Assembly: GCA_002390285.1 (NCBI GenBank) | Contig: DGPB01000001.1 | Location: 1 to 64,000 of the forward strand | Length of the DNA stretch: 64,000 nt | Direction: 5' to 3' | DNA from: Cellvibrionales bacterium UBA4451 | GTDB taxonomy: Bacteria > Pseudomonadota > Gammaproteobacteria > Pseudomonadales > Porticoccaceae | Shown: positions 27,600-35,065 of the stretch, piece by piece | Numbering within the stretch: the stretch's first letter is position 1 | How the letters are laid out: the number at the start of each line of letters is the position of its first letter | The notes under the pieces: model-generated | What the model was told of the DNA's origin: nothing | Database searches by the model: none | The model's input: the letters and a program-made list of their open reading frames with translations, nothing else | Made by a program: the position numbers and the translations under genes

Positions 27600-28072
27600 A
27601 TGAAAAAATATATATTTAAGCCCCCTTTTCTTACATAGTAGTGTTTATAGTCGTTGCAACTATAATGACTACCTACGAAGCAATCAAAGAGACTATTTTT
27701 GATGGAAGACTTTCACAGTGGGAGTCACATATGATCACGATAGTTGTGACATCTTTTCTAGCAACATTAGCAGCGATAATTATGCAATCCTGGACCAAAA
27801 GTCTAGCTCACAAAGAACAAGAACTAATAGAAAAAGAAGCCAGTGTGGCCGCACAAAAACTAATCCTTGGTGCAGTTAACCATATTCTGAACAATTTTTT
27901 GAATCATTTTCTGATTATTAGGATTAACCTAGAAAAAAACACGCCTATTGAAAAAAATACACTAGACATGTTAGATCAGAGCGTCGCAGATGTTTCTGAG
28001 AAACTAAGAGTACTTGAATTACTTGATAACCCAGAAAAAAAAGCAAGTTACAAAAATATTTACCCCAGTTAA
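27600..28072 (+). CDS. Two-helix membrane protein with DHp-like segment, interrupted by a -1 frame break
   Basis: The start ATG at 27600 has AAGG nine bases upstream and gives MKKYIFKPPF before a TAG at 27636. The -1 frame continues naturally (SYIVVFIVVATIMTTYEAI) and runs to 28072 with two membrane helices. A helical segment follows with AVNHILNNFLNHF, which resembles the H-box helix of histidine kinases, but there is no ATPase domain. The break lies on CCCTTTT (27623-27629), a heptamer of the X-XXY-YYZ slippery type. Either a one-base deletion or sequencing error, or a programmed frameshift, would explain it. Without the shift only a 143-residue frame from GTG 27641 remains. Function unknown. 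Confidence 0.55.
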
Positions 28073-28361
28073 ATTACTTCCCAGTTAGACGAAGAGCAGG
28101 TCTATTAAAAGGCTTCAATGTAAAAAATTCATGGTCATATGTATTGGCCGTACTTCACTAATACCTAAAATTTCCACTTTTATTTAAAATGGATTAGTAT
28201 CTATCCAAGCCTAGACCAAAGAAATGCTAATAAAGACATCAAAAGCTAACCATCAATCGAAATATTACTTATCCGATCACTATAATTTTTTTCTTAATTT
28301 GCTAAGTCTATTATGATACCGAAGATGTGATAAAGTGCTTTACGCCATTTATTTTTAAGAA
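28073..28361. other. AT-rich intergenic stretch
   Basis: About 290 bp, visibly richer in A+T than the flanks, with many short A and T runs and stops in all frames. I see no gene, hairpin terminator or repeat. Confidence 0.5.
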
Positions 28362-28511
28362 GTGGCATTACTAAGCAAACAGCATGGCATGGAAATGTTC
28401 CAAAAAAACAATGAGGAGCATCTTAAATCTATGAGTAAAATGCAAGAACTAGTGCAAAAACCAGATGCGATGGATATTTGGTTTGAAAACAAGAAAAAAA
28501 TGAGAGATTGA
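28362..28511 (+). CDS. Candidate small ORF, 49 aa, helical and charged
   Basis: A GTG at 28362 (or ATG at 28389 or 28395) opens a frame ending in TGA at 28509-28511. The peptide is helix-prone and charged (NNEEHLKSMSKMQELVQKPDAMDIW, read in two parts; basic tail NKKKMRD). I do not recognise it. It could be a real small protein or the tail of a decayed gene, for example a phasin-like coiled coil. There is no clear ribosome binding site. Confidence 0.3.
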   Translation: MALLSKQHGMEMFQKNNEEHLKSMSKMQELVQKPDAMDIWFENKKKMRD

Positions 28512-28612
28512 CAGAGGATTAGTAGAAAGTAGCCGAATGACGCCTAACAAGAGAGGTTGTGGGGCCTAGACAGAAACCAGCCCTGATCAAGATTGGCGTC
28601 AAGTAATACACG

Positions 28613-29011
28613 TCAGTTTAATACTCGATAACCTCTGCCTCGCAAGCAGTTTTTCACCACTCTGTCCCGCTCGCGATTGCCAGAACTTGTCCCCTTAATA
28701 CCGCCTGTCACGGCCCCCACGCCAGCGCCTTTTGCTGCAGTACTGCTATCACCGACAATAGCACCTAAGACCCCGCCCACTAGGGCGCCACCCACCGCAG
28801 ATGTAGTGGCTTTTTCTGCCACAGGAACCTGCGTTGCAAAACTACTGCAAGCTTCCGTATCACGGTAATACTGCTGCATATCGACACCCTGATTATCAAT
28901 GATGATGCCGCCATTATTCGCTTGTTGAGAATGGTGCCTGTTGGCGCAGCCAGATATGGCGAACGCCAAAAAAAATAGAAGAAGTCCTTTATACATAGCT
29001 TTTTTCTTCAC
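28613..29011 (-). CDS. Glycine-zipper lipoprotein (YMGG-like)
   Basis: The N-terminus is a lipoprotein signal (KGLLLFFLAFAISGC, lipobox Cys at about 22). Residues 70-110 form a glycine zipper (GGALVGGVLGAIVGD, KGAGVGAVTGGIKG) able to insert into a membrane. The C-terminus is basic with one Cys. Such proteins sit in the outer membrane or periplasm, and their role is poorly defined. 132 residues is typical. It is a single gene. Confidence 0.8.
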   Translation of the reverse strand: MKKKAMYKGLLLFFLAFAISGCANRHHSQQANNGGIIIDNQGVDMQQYYRDTEACSSFATQVPVAEKATTSAVGGALVGGVLGAIVGDSSTAAKGAGVGAVTGGIKGTSSGNRERDRVVKNCLRGRGYRVLN

Positions 29012-29102
29012 CTTTCATACAAACAACTTACTGGCCCATATGGCCATAAACGTACCTTATTTGTAATGAACGTATGAGAGTCAAAATCGTTAGCAGTAAT
29101 TC

Positions 29103-29134
29103 AATCTGTTATGGGGTTCGACCCATAACAGATT
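29103..29134. terminator. Perfect 13-bp hairpin downstream of the slipin gene
   Basis: AATCTGTTATGGG (29103-29115) and its exact complement CCCATAACAGATT (29122-29134) flank a 6-nt loop. It lies about 35 bp after the slipin stop on the minus strand. The T-run is poor (TTTT only on the plus side), so terminator activity on the minus strand is uncertain. Confidence 0.5.
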
Positions 29135-29169
29135 TTGGTTATAGCCATTTTTCTGTAGATTTCTTATGA

Positions 29170-30021
29170 TTATTTCACTCCACTCATAAGACCACGAACA
29201 GCTGCAGGGAGATCTGCTGGCAAAAAGACTAATTTAGAATTATCTGATTTAGCCATTTCACGCACTGCCTCAACATATTTTTCACCCAATAAATAAACGG
29301 CAGGTAATTCCTTACCCTGTATGCCTTCGGTTACTTTTTCAATGGCTTCTTTGGTGGCCGTTGCTAGAACTACTTTGGCTTCTGCATCACGCCTTGAAGC
29401 TTCAAGGCGACCATCTGCTTCCAAGATAGCCGCAGTTTTTTCACCATCAGCACGGGTGACTGTTGCACGACGTTGTCGCTCTGCAGCAGCTTGCTCTTCC
29501 ATAGCTGTTTGCATGGTGCCAGAAGGGTTAATATCCTGAATTTCTACCGTTTTCAGGGTAATACCCCAGTCCGCTATATCATCAGATATAGTGGCTTTTA
29601 GCTTCGCCTTAATCTGATCTCTGGATGACAGTGCATCATCCAAGTTCATCTCACCTACAATGGAGCGCAACGAGGTCTGTACTAAAGTACGGATAGCCAG
29701 CTCGTAGTCTTCAACGCCATACACGGCCTTTTCTGGAGAAACGATGTTGATATAGGCTACCGCATTGGCAATGATGACCACGTTATCCCGAGTAATCACT
29801 TCCTGAGAAGGGATATCCAGCACAATATCTTTAGTGGTGACTTTGTAGGCCACTGAGTCCACATAGGGAATGATGATATTGAGCCCTGGTGGTAGGGTTT
29901 TATGGTATTTACCCAAACGCTGGACTACTTGCTTACTGCCCTGAGGAACTAAACGAACCCCTAAACCAATCGTAATAACCGACAAAACTAATATTGCAAA
30001 AACAACTACTGTTCCTTCCAT
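29170..30021 (-). CDS. SPFH/band-7 family protein, slipin/QmcA-like
   Basis: One N-terminal membrane helix (about 5-24) precedes an SPFH domain (RLGKYHKTLPPGLNIIIPYVDSV) and a C-terminal coiled coil rich in Ala, Glu and Arg (EEQAAAERQRRATVTRADGEK). SPFH proteins assemble into large membrane cages and influence membrane-protein turnover. It is 283 residues and lies downstream of nfeD, with which slipins are usually paired. The two-gene arrangement supports a membrane-microdomain quality-control role by family analogy. Confidence 0.9.
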   Translation of the reverse strand: MEGTVVVFAILVLSVITIGLGVRLVPQGSKQVVQRLGKYHKTLPPGLNIIIPYVDSVAYKVTTKDIVLDIPSQEVITRDNVVIIANAVAYINIVSPEKAVYGVEDYELAIRTLVQTSLRSIVGEMNLDDALSSRDQIKAKLKATISDDIADWGITLKTVEIQDINPSGTMQTAMEEQAAAERQRRATVTRADGEKTAAILEADGRLEASRRDAEAKVVLATATKEAIEKVTEGIQGKELPAVYLLGEKYVEAVREMAKSDNSKLVFLPADLPAAVRGLMSGVK

Positions 30022-30094
30022 TTCAAATGACTCCTGATTATTAACTTAAAATCTCAATTAGACCCGATGAACTAGACCTTAACTGAGGCTATAT

Positions 30095-30550
30095 CTAATC
30101 CAATTTAACGACGATAAGGGTGTTACCCGAAAAGTCTTTAATAAAAACCCTATCGCCAACCGACACATCATGTTCACAGATAAATTCCCACTCATCTGAA
30201 CCCAGCACGGGTGTGGTGAATCGAACGATGCCGCGTCTCTCAGCCATGGGGGTTTTTATTACTTGCCCAGACTCACCAATAGCAGCCTCACGCGCTATAC
30301 CTGCAGTGGTTTTATCAATCATTTTTGGCTTAAGTGCCTTAAACCAAAACAAAGCAAAACCACAGGAGGCAACAATCCATATGGACAGCTGGATAGCGAG
30401 ATCCATCGTAGGGAAGAGCCATAAAGCAATACCGACAATAATAGCCCCCAGACCAAACCAAAAAATGGTGAAACTTGGCAGAAAAATTTCAACAATTACC
30501 AAGCCTATGCCCAATACTAACCAATGCCAGTAAGCAAATTCTAACTCCAT
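30095..30550 (-). CDS. NfeD-like membrane protein (short form)
   Basis: Two to three N-terminal hydrophobic segments (about 8-70) are followed by a C-terminal OB-fold (about 95-151, GQVIKTPMAERRGIVRF, HDVSVGDRVFIKDFSGNTLIV). The short 151-residue NfeD1b form lacks the ClpP-like protease domain and is the partner of slipins. The start at 30550 is supported by GGGAG seven bases upstream; a longer frame begins six codons earlier. Confidence 0.88.
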   Translation of the reverse strand: MELEFAYWHWLVLGIGLVIVEIFLPSFTIFWFGLGAIIVGIALWLFPTMDLAIQLSIWIVASCGFALFWFKALKPKMIDKTTAGIAREAAIGESGQVIKTPMAERRGIVRFTTPVLGSDEWEFICEHDVSVGDRVFIKDFSGNTLIVVKLD

Positions 30551-30617
30551 TAATGGTCTCCCTTTCATTTATCTATGACGGTATCCTCAGGGTTCAATCC
30601 TACCACTAAGTCCAACG

Positions 30618-30645
30618 AATTGGCTAAGAACAAGAACTAGCCAAT
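30618..30645. repeat. 8-bp inverted repeat between nfeD and a small ORF
   Basis: ATTGGCTA (30619-30626) pairs with TAGCCAAT (30638-30645) around an 11-nt loop. No T-run follows. It could be a weak terminator for the small minus-strand ORF or an operator upstream of nfeD. Confidence 0.35.
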
Positions 30646-30708
30646 AATGAGAATACTCACTGAAAATAGGCCCCAGGCTATCATTTTCCAGGTCGTAAAT
30701 ACCTGTTG

Positions 30709-30930
30709 TCAGGCATAGGCCAAAATCAGGCAAAAACCCGCTGTTACCCCCAAACAGAGTGGCAACCGGTTCAGCATCAACCCTGCCATCTCAAAGCTTG
30801 TTGGCTCGACAATGTAGTCCGTTGTACCGTCCATCATCATCGTCATGAAAAACAGTTTAGAGAACACGGTCAAATATCCCGAGAAAAGGGCTAAATTTTC
30901 TCTCTCAGAGTATCTTTTTGTGAACCGCAT
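30709..30930 (-). CDS. Doubtful small hydrophobic ORF
   Basis: The 73-residue frame from ATG 30930 has a hydrophobic, Met-rich middle (FSKLFFMTMMMDG) and a C-terminal membrane-like helix (LPLCLGVTAGFCLILAYA). I do not recognise it, and there is no convincing ribosome binding site. Apart from this frame, the 380 bp upstream of nfeD hold only the inverted repeat at 30618-30645. Confidence 0.3.
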   Translation of the reverse strand: MRFTKRYSERENLALFSGYLTVFSKLFFMTMMMDGTTDYIVEPTSFEMAGLMLNRLPLCLGVTAGFCLILAYA

Positions 30931-30991
30931 CACAGATAAACTAGAAAAAAAGTTCAATTTCTGACACAAGATTAGGATCGTTTATGCTTAA

Positions 30992-31465
30992 TTACAGACC
31001 AAACTGAAAATCTATCGCCATTACAATGGCATCTTCAGGCCCAGAAGGGGTTGGATAATAATTACGGCGTAAACAAATCTCGACGAAGCCGACCTCTTGG
31101 TAAAGATGGATAGCTGAAGCATTTGAGGCCCTCACTTCGAGATATAATCGCTCAGCTTGATCATAAACAATGGCCATCAGATGATCGAGCAGTTGTCGTC
31201 CATACCCCTTCCCCTGATAGTCAGGGTGAATGGCAATATTCAGGATTTCTGCCTCTCCGGCCACGATGGTATAAATTGTGTAGCCAATAACCTTGGTCTC
31301 TAGCGTTAACACCAAACAGTAATGCTTAGAAACACTCTCTAGAAACTGGCTTTCTCGCCATGGGTGAGGTGTGACCTGTTGTTCGATAGCGCTGACATGG
31401 AGCACATCTTCAGCAACCATAGGGCGAACACTGGGAATAATACTCAGCTTATGCCTCCTAGGCAT
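30992..31465 (-). CDS. rimI: Ribosomal protein alanine N-acetyltransferase RimI
   Basis: This GNAT-fold enzyme acetylates the N-terminal alanine of ribosomal protein S18. Motifs seen are ILNIAIHPDYQGKGYGRQLL (acetyl-CoA loop), LEVRASNASAIHLYQEVGF and the C-terminal RRNYYPTPSGPEDAIVM, which is diagnostic for RimI. The start is ATG 31465 (157 residues) or GTG 31480. It overlaps the holD-like gene, and holD-rimI linkage is known from E. coli. Confidence 0.93.
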   Translation of the reverse strand: MPRRHKLSIIPSVRPMVAEDVLHVSAIEQQVTPHPWRESQFLESVSKHYCLVLTLETKVIGYTIYTIVAGEAEILNIAIHPDYQGKGYGRQLLDHLMAIVYDQAERLYLEVRASNASAIHLYQEVGFVEICLRRNYYPTPSGPEDAIVMAIDFQFGL

Positions 31466-32190
31466 TTGATCGCTTGCCACGTCTCAGCCTTGGTATCAGG
31501 GTGGTGCAGCATCTCTTGCAAACTTCTCACCACAATAGTTTTGGCGCCACCTGAAATTTCCTCTGTGACTCCCACCAAGTCGGAATAGGCCTTTTCTGAC
31601 GGAGACAATAATTCTGCCGCCAATTCACCCATAAGCAATACCCAAAGAACGCCTCGCTTTGTTACTCGAGCATCGAGAAACACGGACAACATACTACGTG
31701 CAGCAGATTTATCCACTTCGCCACCATGGCTCATTGGCCAATCAATTATTTCAGGGGCAGACAAGCCGCCTGATAACCGCCCAATAGCTTTCAAGATATT
31801 ACTTAGCAACTGGGTGTGTTCTGGTTCTGGATTCACACCTGGTGGGAATTGATTGAATACTAGCAAGTCATCAGAAGGCTGCCAGCATGCAAGACGAAAG
31901 TTCAGAGCCATAGTTGTCGAGTCTGATTTTCTCTCTGGCACAGGCTCTTTTACTGGAGGAGTGACATTGTTTGTCGTTTCGCTAACGAGCTCCAGCACGC
32001 TAGCCACTTTCTCTTTGACCGAGGAAGTGGCCAGCCTAACTTCTTCAATGTCTGGAACTGATTGACTACCTAGAACTGGATGACTATCTGAAGCTGAATA
32101 AAAGGGCAGCTCAACAGGCTCCTCGCTCCTGGGTAAGTATTGAACAATACCCAGGTTGCTAAGGTACCAGTTTCGCAGCTCTGGATTCAT
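31444..32190 (-). CDS. holD: HolD-like DNA polymerase III psi subunit, enlarged
   Basis: The first residues, MNPELRNWYLSNLGIVQYLPR, contain the W-x-L-x-x-LGI-x-Q-(W/Y)-x-x-R pattern of E. coli HolD, and the gene sits directly before rimI as in E. coli. At 248 residues it is nearly twice the size of E. coli psi (137). A variable Val/Glu/Pro-rich middle (about 50-100) is followed by a well-ordered C-terminal part (LLSNILKAIGRL, WVLLMGELAAELL). Psi bridges the clamp-loader chi subunit and tau/gamma. The start at 32190 follows AGGA; the longer frame runs into leuA. The assignment rests on the motif and context, so moderate confidence. Confidence 0.62.
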   Translation of the reverse strand: MNPELRNWYLSNLGIVQYLPRSEEPVELPFYSASDSHPVLGSQSVPDIEEVRLATSSVKEKVASVLELVSETTNNVTPPVKEPVPERKSDSTTMALNFRLACWQPSDDLLVFNQFPPGVNPEPEHTQLLSNILKAIGRLSGGLSAPEIIDWPMSHGGEVDKSAARSMLSVFLDARVTKRGVLWVLLMGELAAELLSPSEKAYSDLVGVTEEISGGAKTIVVRSLQEMLHHPDTKAETWQAIKCLGGIS

Positions 32191-32200
32191 GACAGCAATC

Positions 32201-33748
32201 CTAGACACCGGCCATTTGTGGGTGCAACCGGTCAGGACTTTCCAGCAGGTTAAGTGCATTCAGATACGCCTTGACGCTAGCAACCAGAATATCAGTATCA
32301 GCACCTTGGCCATTCACAATACGTCCGCCCTTCCCGAGCCGAACCGTCACTTCACCTTGAGAGTCCGTCCCTGCCGTGACAGCATTCACAGAATAAAGCT
32401 TTAGCTCAGTGCCACTCTTGGCAAGCTTTTCTATCGCTTTGAACACAGCATCCACTGGGCCATCGCCATCAGATACTGAATAGTATGACTCACCCTTGTA
32501 ATTCAGGGTAAGCTCAGCATGAGGCAATTGACCTGTCTTGGAGACGACTTCAAGGCTCTCCAAAGTGATTTTGTCAGCAATCGACCCACTGACCTGAACC
32601 TCCGACACCAGTGCCTGAAGATCTTCATCGTAAATCTCACGCTTCTTGTCAGCCAACGCCTTGAAACGGACAAAGGCCTCATTGAGGTCCGCTTTGTCAT
32701 CAAAGTGAGTGCCCAACTCTTCAAGACGTGCAGCAAATGCTGCTCTGCCAGACAATTTACCCAATACAATTTTATTGGTACTCCAGCCCACATCTTCCGC
32801 TTTCATTATTTCGTACGTCTCACGGAACTTCAGCACTCCATCCTGGTGAATCCCGGACTCGTGAGCAAACGCATTGGCACCCACGATGGCCTTGTTGGGC
32901 TGTACCGGGAAGCCAGTGATACTTGAAACCAGTCGTGATGTGGATACGATCTGGCTAATATCAATCGCGGTTTCTACTGGAAAAATATCCTTGCGGGTTC
33001 TTACTGCCATCACCACTTCTTCCAGTGCAGCATTTCCAGCCCGCTCACCAAGGCCATTGATAGTACATTCCACCTGACGTGCACCCTTCATAACGGCAGC
33101 CAGCGAGTTCGAAACAGCCAAACCCAAGTCATTGTGACAATGCACCGAAAAAATCGCTTTGTCTGAATTGGGAACATTCTCAATAAGGCGACCAATCGTT
33201 TCCGCATACTCTTCTGGAAACCCATAACCAACGGTATCGGGCAAATTGATGGTTCTAGCCCCAGCATCAATAACCTGCTCGATAATCCGGCACATATAAT
33301 CAAATTCTGAACGACTGGCATCTTCCAATGAAAACTCCACATCGCCCATAAGATTGCGTGCCAATTTCACTGCCGACACCGCCTGCTCTAGTACCTGATC
33401 TGGTGACATCTGTAATTTGTACTTCATGTGAATCGGCGACGTCGCAATAAAAGTATGAATACGTCCGGAATTAGCATTTTTTAATGCCTCTGCCGCACGT
33501 TCAATATCTAAGTTTATGGTACGCGCGAGACTACAAACAGTGCTGTCTTTTACTGTCTCAGCAATGGCTTTCACTGCTTCAAAATCACCTTGGCTGGAAA
33601 CCGCAAACCCGGCTTCAATTACATCCACTTTCAGCTTTTCTAATGACTTTGCCACACGCAACTTTTCTTCTCTGGTCATTGATGCGCCAGGGCTCTGCTC
33701 ACCATCGCGGAGCGTTGTGTCAAAAATCACTAAATGTTGCTTGTCCAT
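32201..33748 (-). CDS. leuA: 2-isopropylmalate synthase
   Basis: LeuA makes 2-isopropylmalate from 2-oxoisovalerate and acetyl-CoA, the first committed step of leucine synthesis. It shows DTTLRDGEQSPGASM, HCHNDLGLAVSNSLAAV (metal-binding His-x-His), INGLGERAGNAALEE and a C-terminal regulatory domain (about 390-515) for leucine feedback inhibition. The 515-residue length fits the E. coli type. It is preceded by a leader peptide and attenuator and followed by the holD-like gene after 10 bp. Confidence 0.96.
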   Translation of the reverse strand: MDKQHLVIFDTTLRDGEQSPGASMTREEKLRVAKSLEKLKVDVIEAGFAVSSQGDFEAVKAIAETVKDSTVCSLARTINLDIERAAEALKNANSGRIHTFIATSPIHMKYKLQMSPDQVLEQAVSAVKLARNLMGDVEFSLEDASRSEFDYMCRIIEQVIDAGARTINLPDTVGYGFPEEYAETIGRLIENVPNSDKAIFSVHCHNDLGLAVSNSLAAVMKGARQVECTINGLGERAGNAALEEVVMAVRTRKDIFPVETAIDISQIVSTSRLVSSITGFPVQPNKAIVGANAFAHESGIHQDGVLKFRETYEIMKAEDVGWSTNKIVLGKLSGRAAFAARLEELGTHFDDKADLNEAFVRFKALADKKREIYDEDLQALVSEVQVSGSIADKITLESLEVVSKTGQLPHAELTLNYKGESYYSVSDGDGPVDAVFKAIEKLAKSGTELKLYSVNAVTAGTDSQGEVTVRLGKGGRIVNGQGADTDILVASVKAYLNALNLLESPDRLHPQMAGV

Positions 33749-33799
33749 CAGTTGCTACTCCAGATATTACGCCCTTACACCAACAAGGGCCGGACAAAA

Positions 33800-33851
33800 A
33801 TAATTACGCGAATTCTCCCCGTGAAGGGAGGGATTTGCAAATGGGAATAAT
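33800..33851 (-). terminator. Attenuator hairpin of the leuA leader
   Basis: On the minus strand GCAAATCCCTCCC pairs with GGGAGAATTCGC (loop TTCACG, one bulged base), forming a stem of about 12 bp around 33809-33839. It is followed by GTAATTATTTTTG, a T-rich tail. It lies about 40 nt after the leuL stop and about 50 nt before leuA, the expected place of the terminator that is relieved when ribosomes stall at leucine codons. Confidence 0.6.
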
Positions 33852-33879
33852 AAAATTGTGGATAAAACGTATACGCCCC

Positions 33880-33969
33880 TCAGGGCAGGAGGAGAAGCAG
33901 ACGAACAGCAACACAACGAGGCAAGGTGCCCCGCTGAAAACAAACCGCTTGATGACCACTAAAATTCAT
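33880..33969 (-). CDS. leuL: Leucine operon leader peptide LeuL
   Basis: This 29-residue ORF begins with ATG at 33969 and ends in TGA at 33880. Residues 24-28 are five consecutive leucines (codons CTG CTT CTC CTC CTG), immediately before the final Pro and stop. That placement is the hallmark of a leucine attenuation leader: stalling at Leu codons when charged tRNA-Leu is scarce lets an antiterminator form and leuA is transcribed. A G/C-rich segment (CCTGCCCTGAGGGGCG) overlapping the Leu codons could form the alternative stem. No strong ribosome binding site is visible, but leaders are often weakly translated. Confidence 0.8.
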   Translation of the reverse strand: MNFSGHQAVCFQRGTLPRCVAVRLLLLLP

Positions 33970-33990
33970 TACTTTCACTGAAGATGAGTT

Positions 33991-34020
33991 GTAATAGAGC
34001 TTCATTCAAACAGGTTTCAA
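33991..34020 (-). promoter_or_regulatory. Possible sigma-70 promoter of leuL-leuA
   Basis: On the minus strand TTGAAA (34015-34020) and TATTAC (33991-33996) are spaced by 18 bp, about 22 bp before the leuL start. The -35 element lies inside a dyad CAAACAG-N8-CTGTTTG (34007-34028), which could be an operator. The match to consensus is moderate. Confidence 0.4.
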
Positions 34021-34080
34021 ACTGTTTGCCAAGCCCCGGTCACATTGAAACCCTTTTACGATACAACAGGGCCGGAAATG

Positions 34081-34884
34081 CTACGCTTTTGATGACCTCA
34101 CCTTTTTCCACACCCACAACACGGGTGCTGACAGGCTATAAATCAATGCAAGCAAAAATAAAATTCGTGGCGGATCAATGATGACAATCACCAAGACCAT
34201 GGTCACGGCAAAAATAACCACAAAGGGGACTTTTCCTTTCAGGTCTAGGCCTTTGAGACTGTGGTAACGAAAATTAGACACCATTAACAACCCTGAAAGA
34301 GCCGTCACCAGCGCTGCTACGAATGCTAATTGTGTAGTGGGTTCTACGTCGTAACTACTCCAGACCATGCCAGCAACCAACGCTGCGGCCGTAGGGCTCG
34401 CAATGCCAATAAAATACCGCTTATCTACTATATCCACTTGAGTATTAAAACGAGCCAATCTTAGAGCCGCACAAGAGGCATAAATGAAGGCTGCAGCCCA
34501 GCCAATTTTACCGACTTCATTGAGTATCCAAGAGAATGCTACCACTGCCGGAGCCACGCCAAAGGAAACCATATCTGACAGACTATCGTATTGAAGCCCA
34601 AATTCACTGGATGTATTGGTCATACGGGCCACAGTTCCGTCAAGACCATCAAAGATCATTGCGACAAAAATAGCGATGGACGCTGCCTCGAAGTTGCCAT
34701 CCATCCCCGCCAAAATAGCGTAAAAACCAGCAAACATGGCGCCAGTAGTGAACAGATTTGGCAGTAGATAAACGCCTTTGTGCCGAACTTTCTCTTGTTG
34801 AGGTGGCTGGCAATTGTCATCAACTACCGGCTGGGAAGTTTCCTCGCCATGATCTACATTGTGATTGTCGTTATCCACTATCAT
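34081..34884 (-). CDS. pssA: CDP-diacylglycerol-serine O-phosphatidyltransferase
   Basis: PssA makes phosphatidylserine, the precursor of phosphatidylethanolamine. The CDP-alcohol phosphatidyltransferase signature is visible as DGLDGTVARMTNTSSEFGLQYDSLSDMVSFG (split here by conserved Asp pairs), in a protein with about eight membrane helices. The type is the integral-membrane (type II) PssA, not the E. coli peripheral form. A polar N-terminus of about 35 residues precedes the first helix. It lies between ilvC and leuA, as in many Pseudomonas-like genomes. Confidence 0.92.
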   Translation of the reverse strand: MIVDNDNHNVDHGEETSQPVVDDNCQPPQQEKVRHKGVYLLPNLFTTGAMFAGFYAILAGMDGNFEAASIAIFVAMIFDGLDGTVARMTNTSSEFGLQYDSLSDMVSFGVAPAVVAFSWILNEVGKIGWAAAFIYASCAALRLARFNTQVDIVDKRYFIGIASPTAAALVAGMVWSSYDVEPTTQLAFVAALVTALSGLLMVSNFRYHSLKGLDLKGKVPFVVIFAVTMVLVIVIIDPPRILFLLALIYSLSAPVLWVWKKVRSSKA

Positions 34885-35002
34885 TAGCCCTTAAACATTA
34901 AGCCTTAAACATTGTCCCTTAAACACTGACCCTAGACTCTAGTACACGTCAATTCAGATCAGATGAAGGTAACTGAGAGTATTAAACACCAAAGGTTGAA
35001 AC

Positions 35003-35033
35003 AAAAAAACCGCGCCGTAGCGCGGTTTTTTTG
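35003..35033. terminator. Bidirectional rho-independent terminator after ilvC
   Basis: A run of seven A, the stem ACCGCGC-(CGTA)-GCGCGGT and a run of seven T lie 33 bp after the ilvC stop. The symmetry allows termination on both strands. On the minus strand it separates ilvC from pssA. Confidence 0.9.
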
Positions 35034-35065
35034 TTAAGTGATGTCACGCCACTTTATTCTAGTGC

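Noticed and set aside
29113..29125. GGGGTTCGACCC resembling a tRNA T-arm
   Set aside because: No acceptor, D or anticodon arms around it; the bases belong to a simple 13-bp hairpin.
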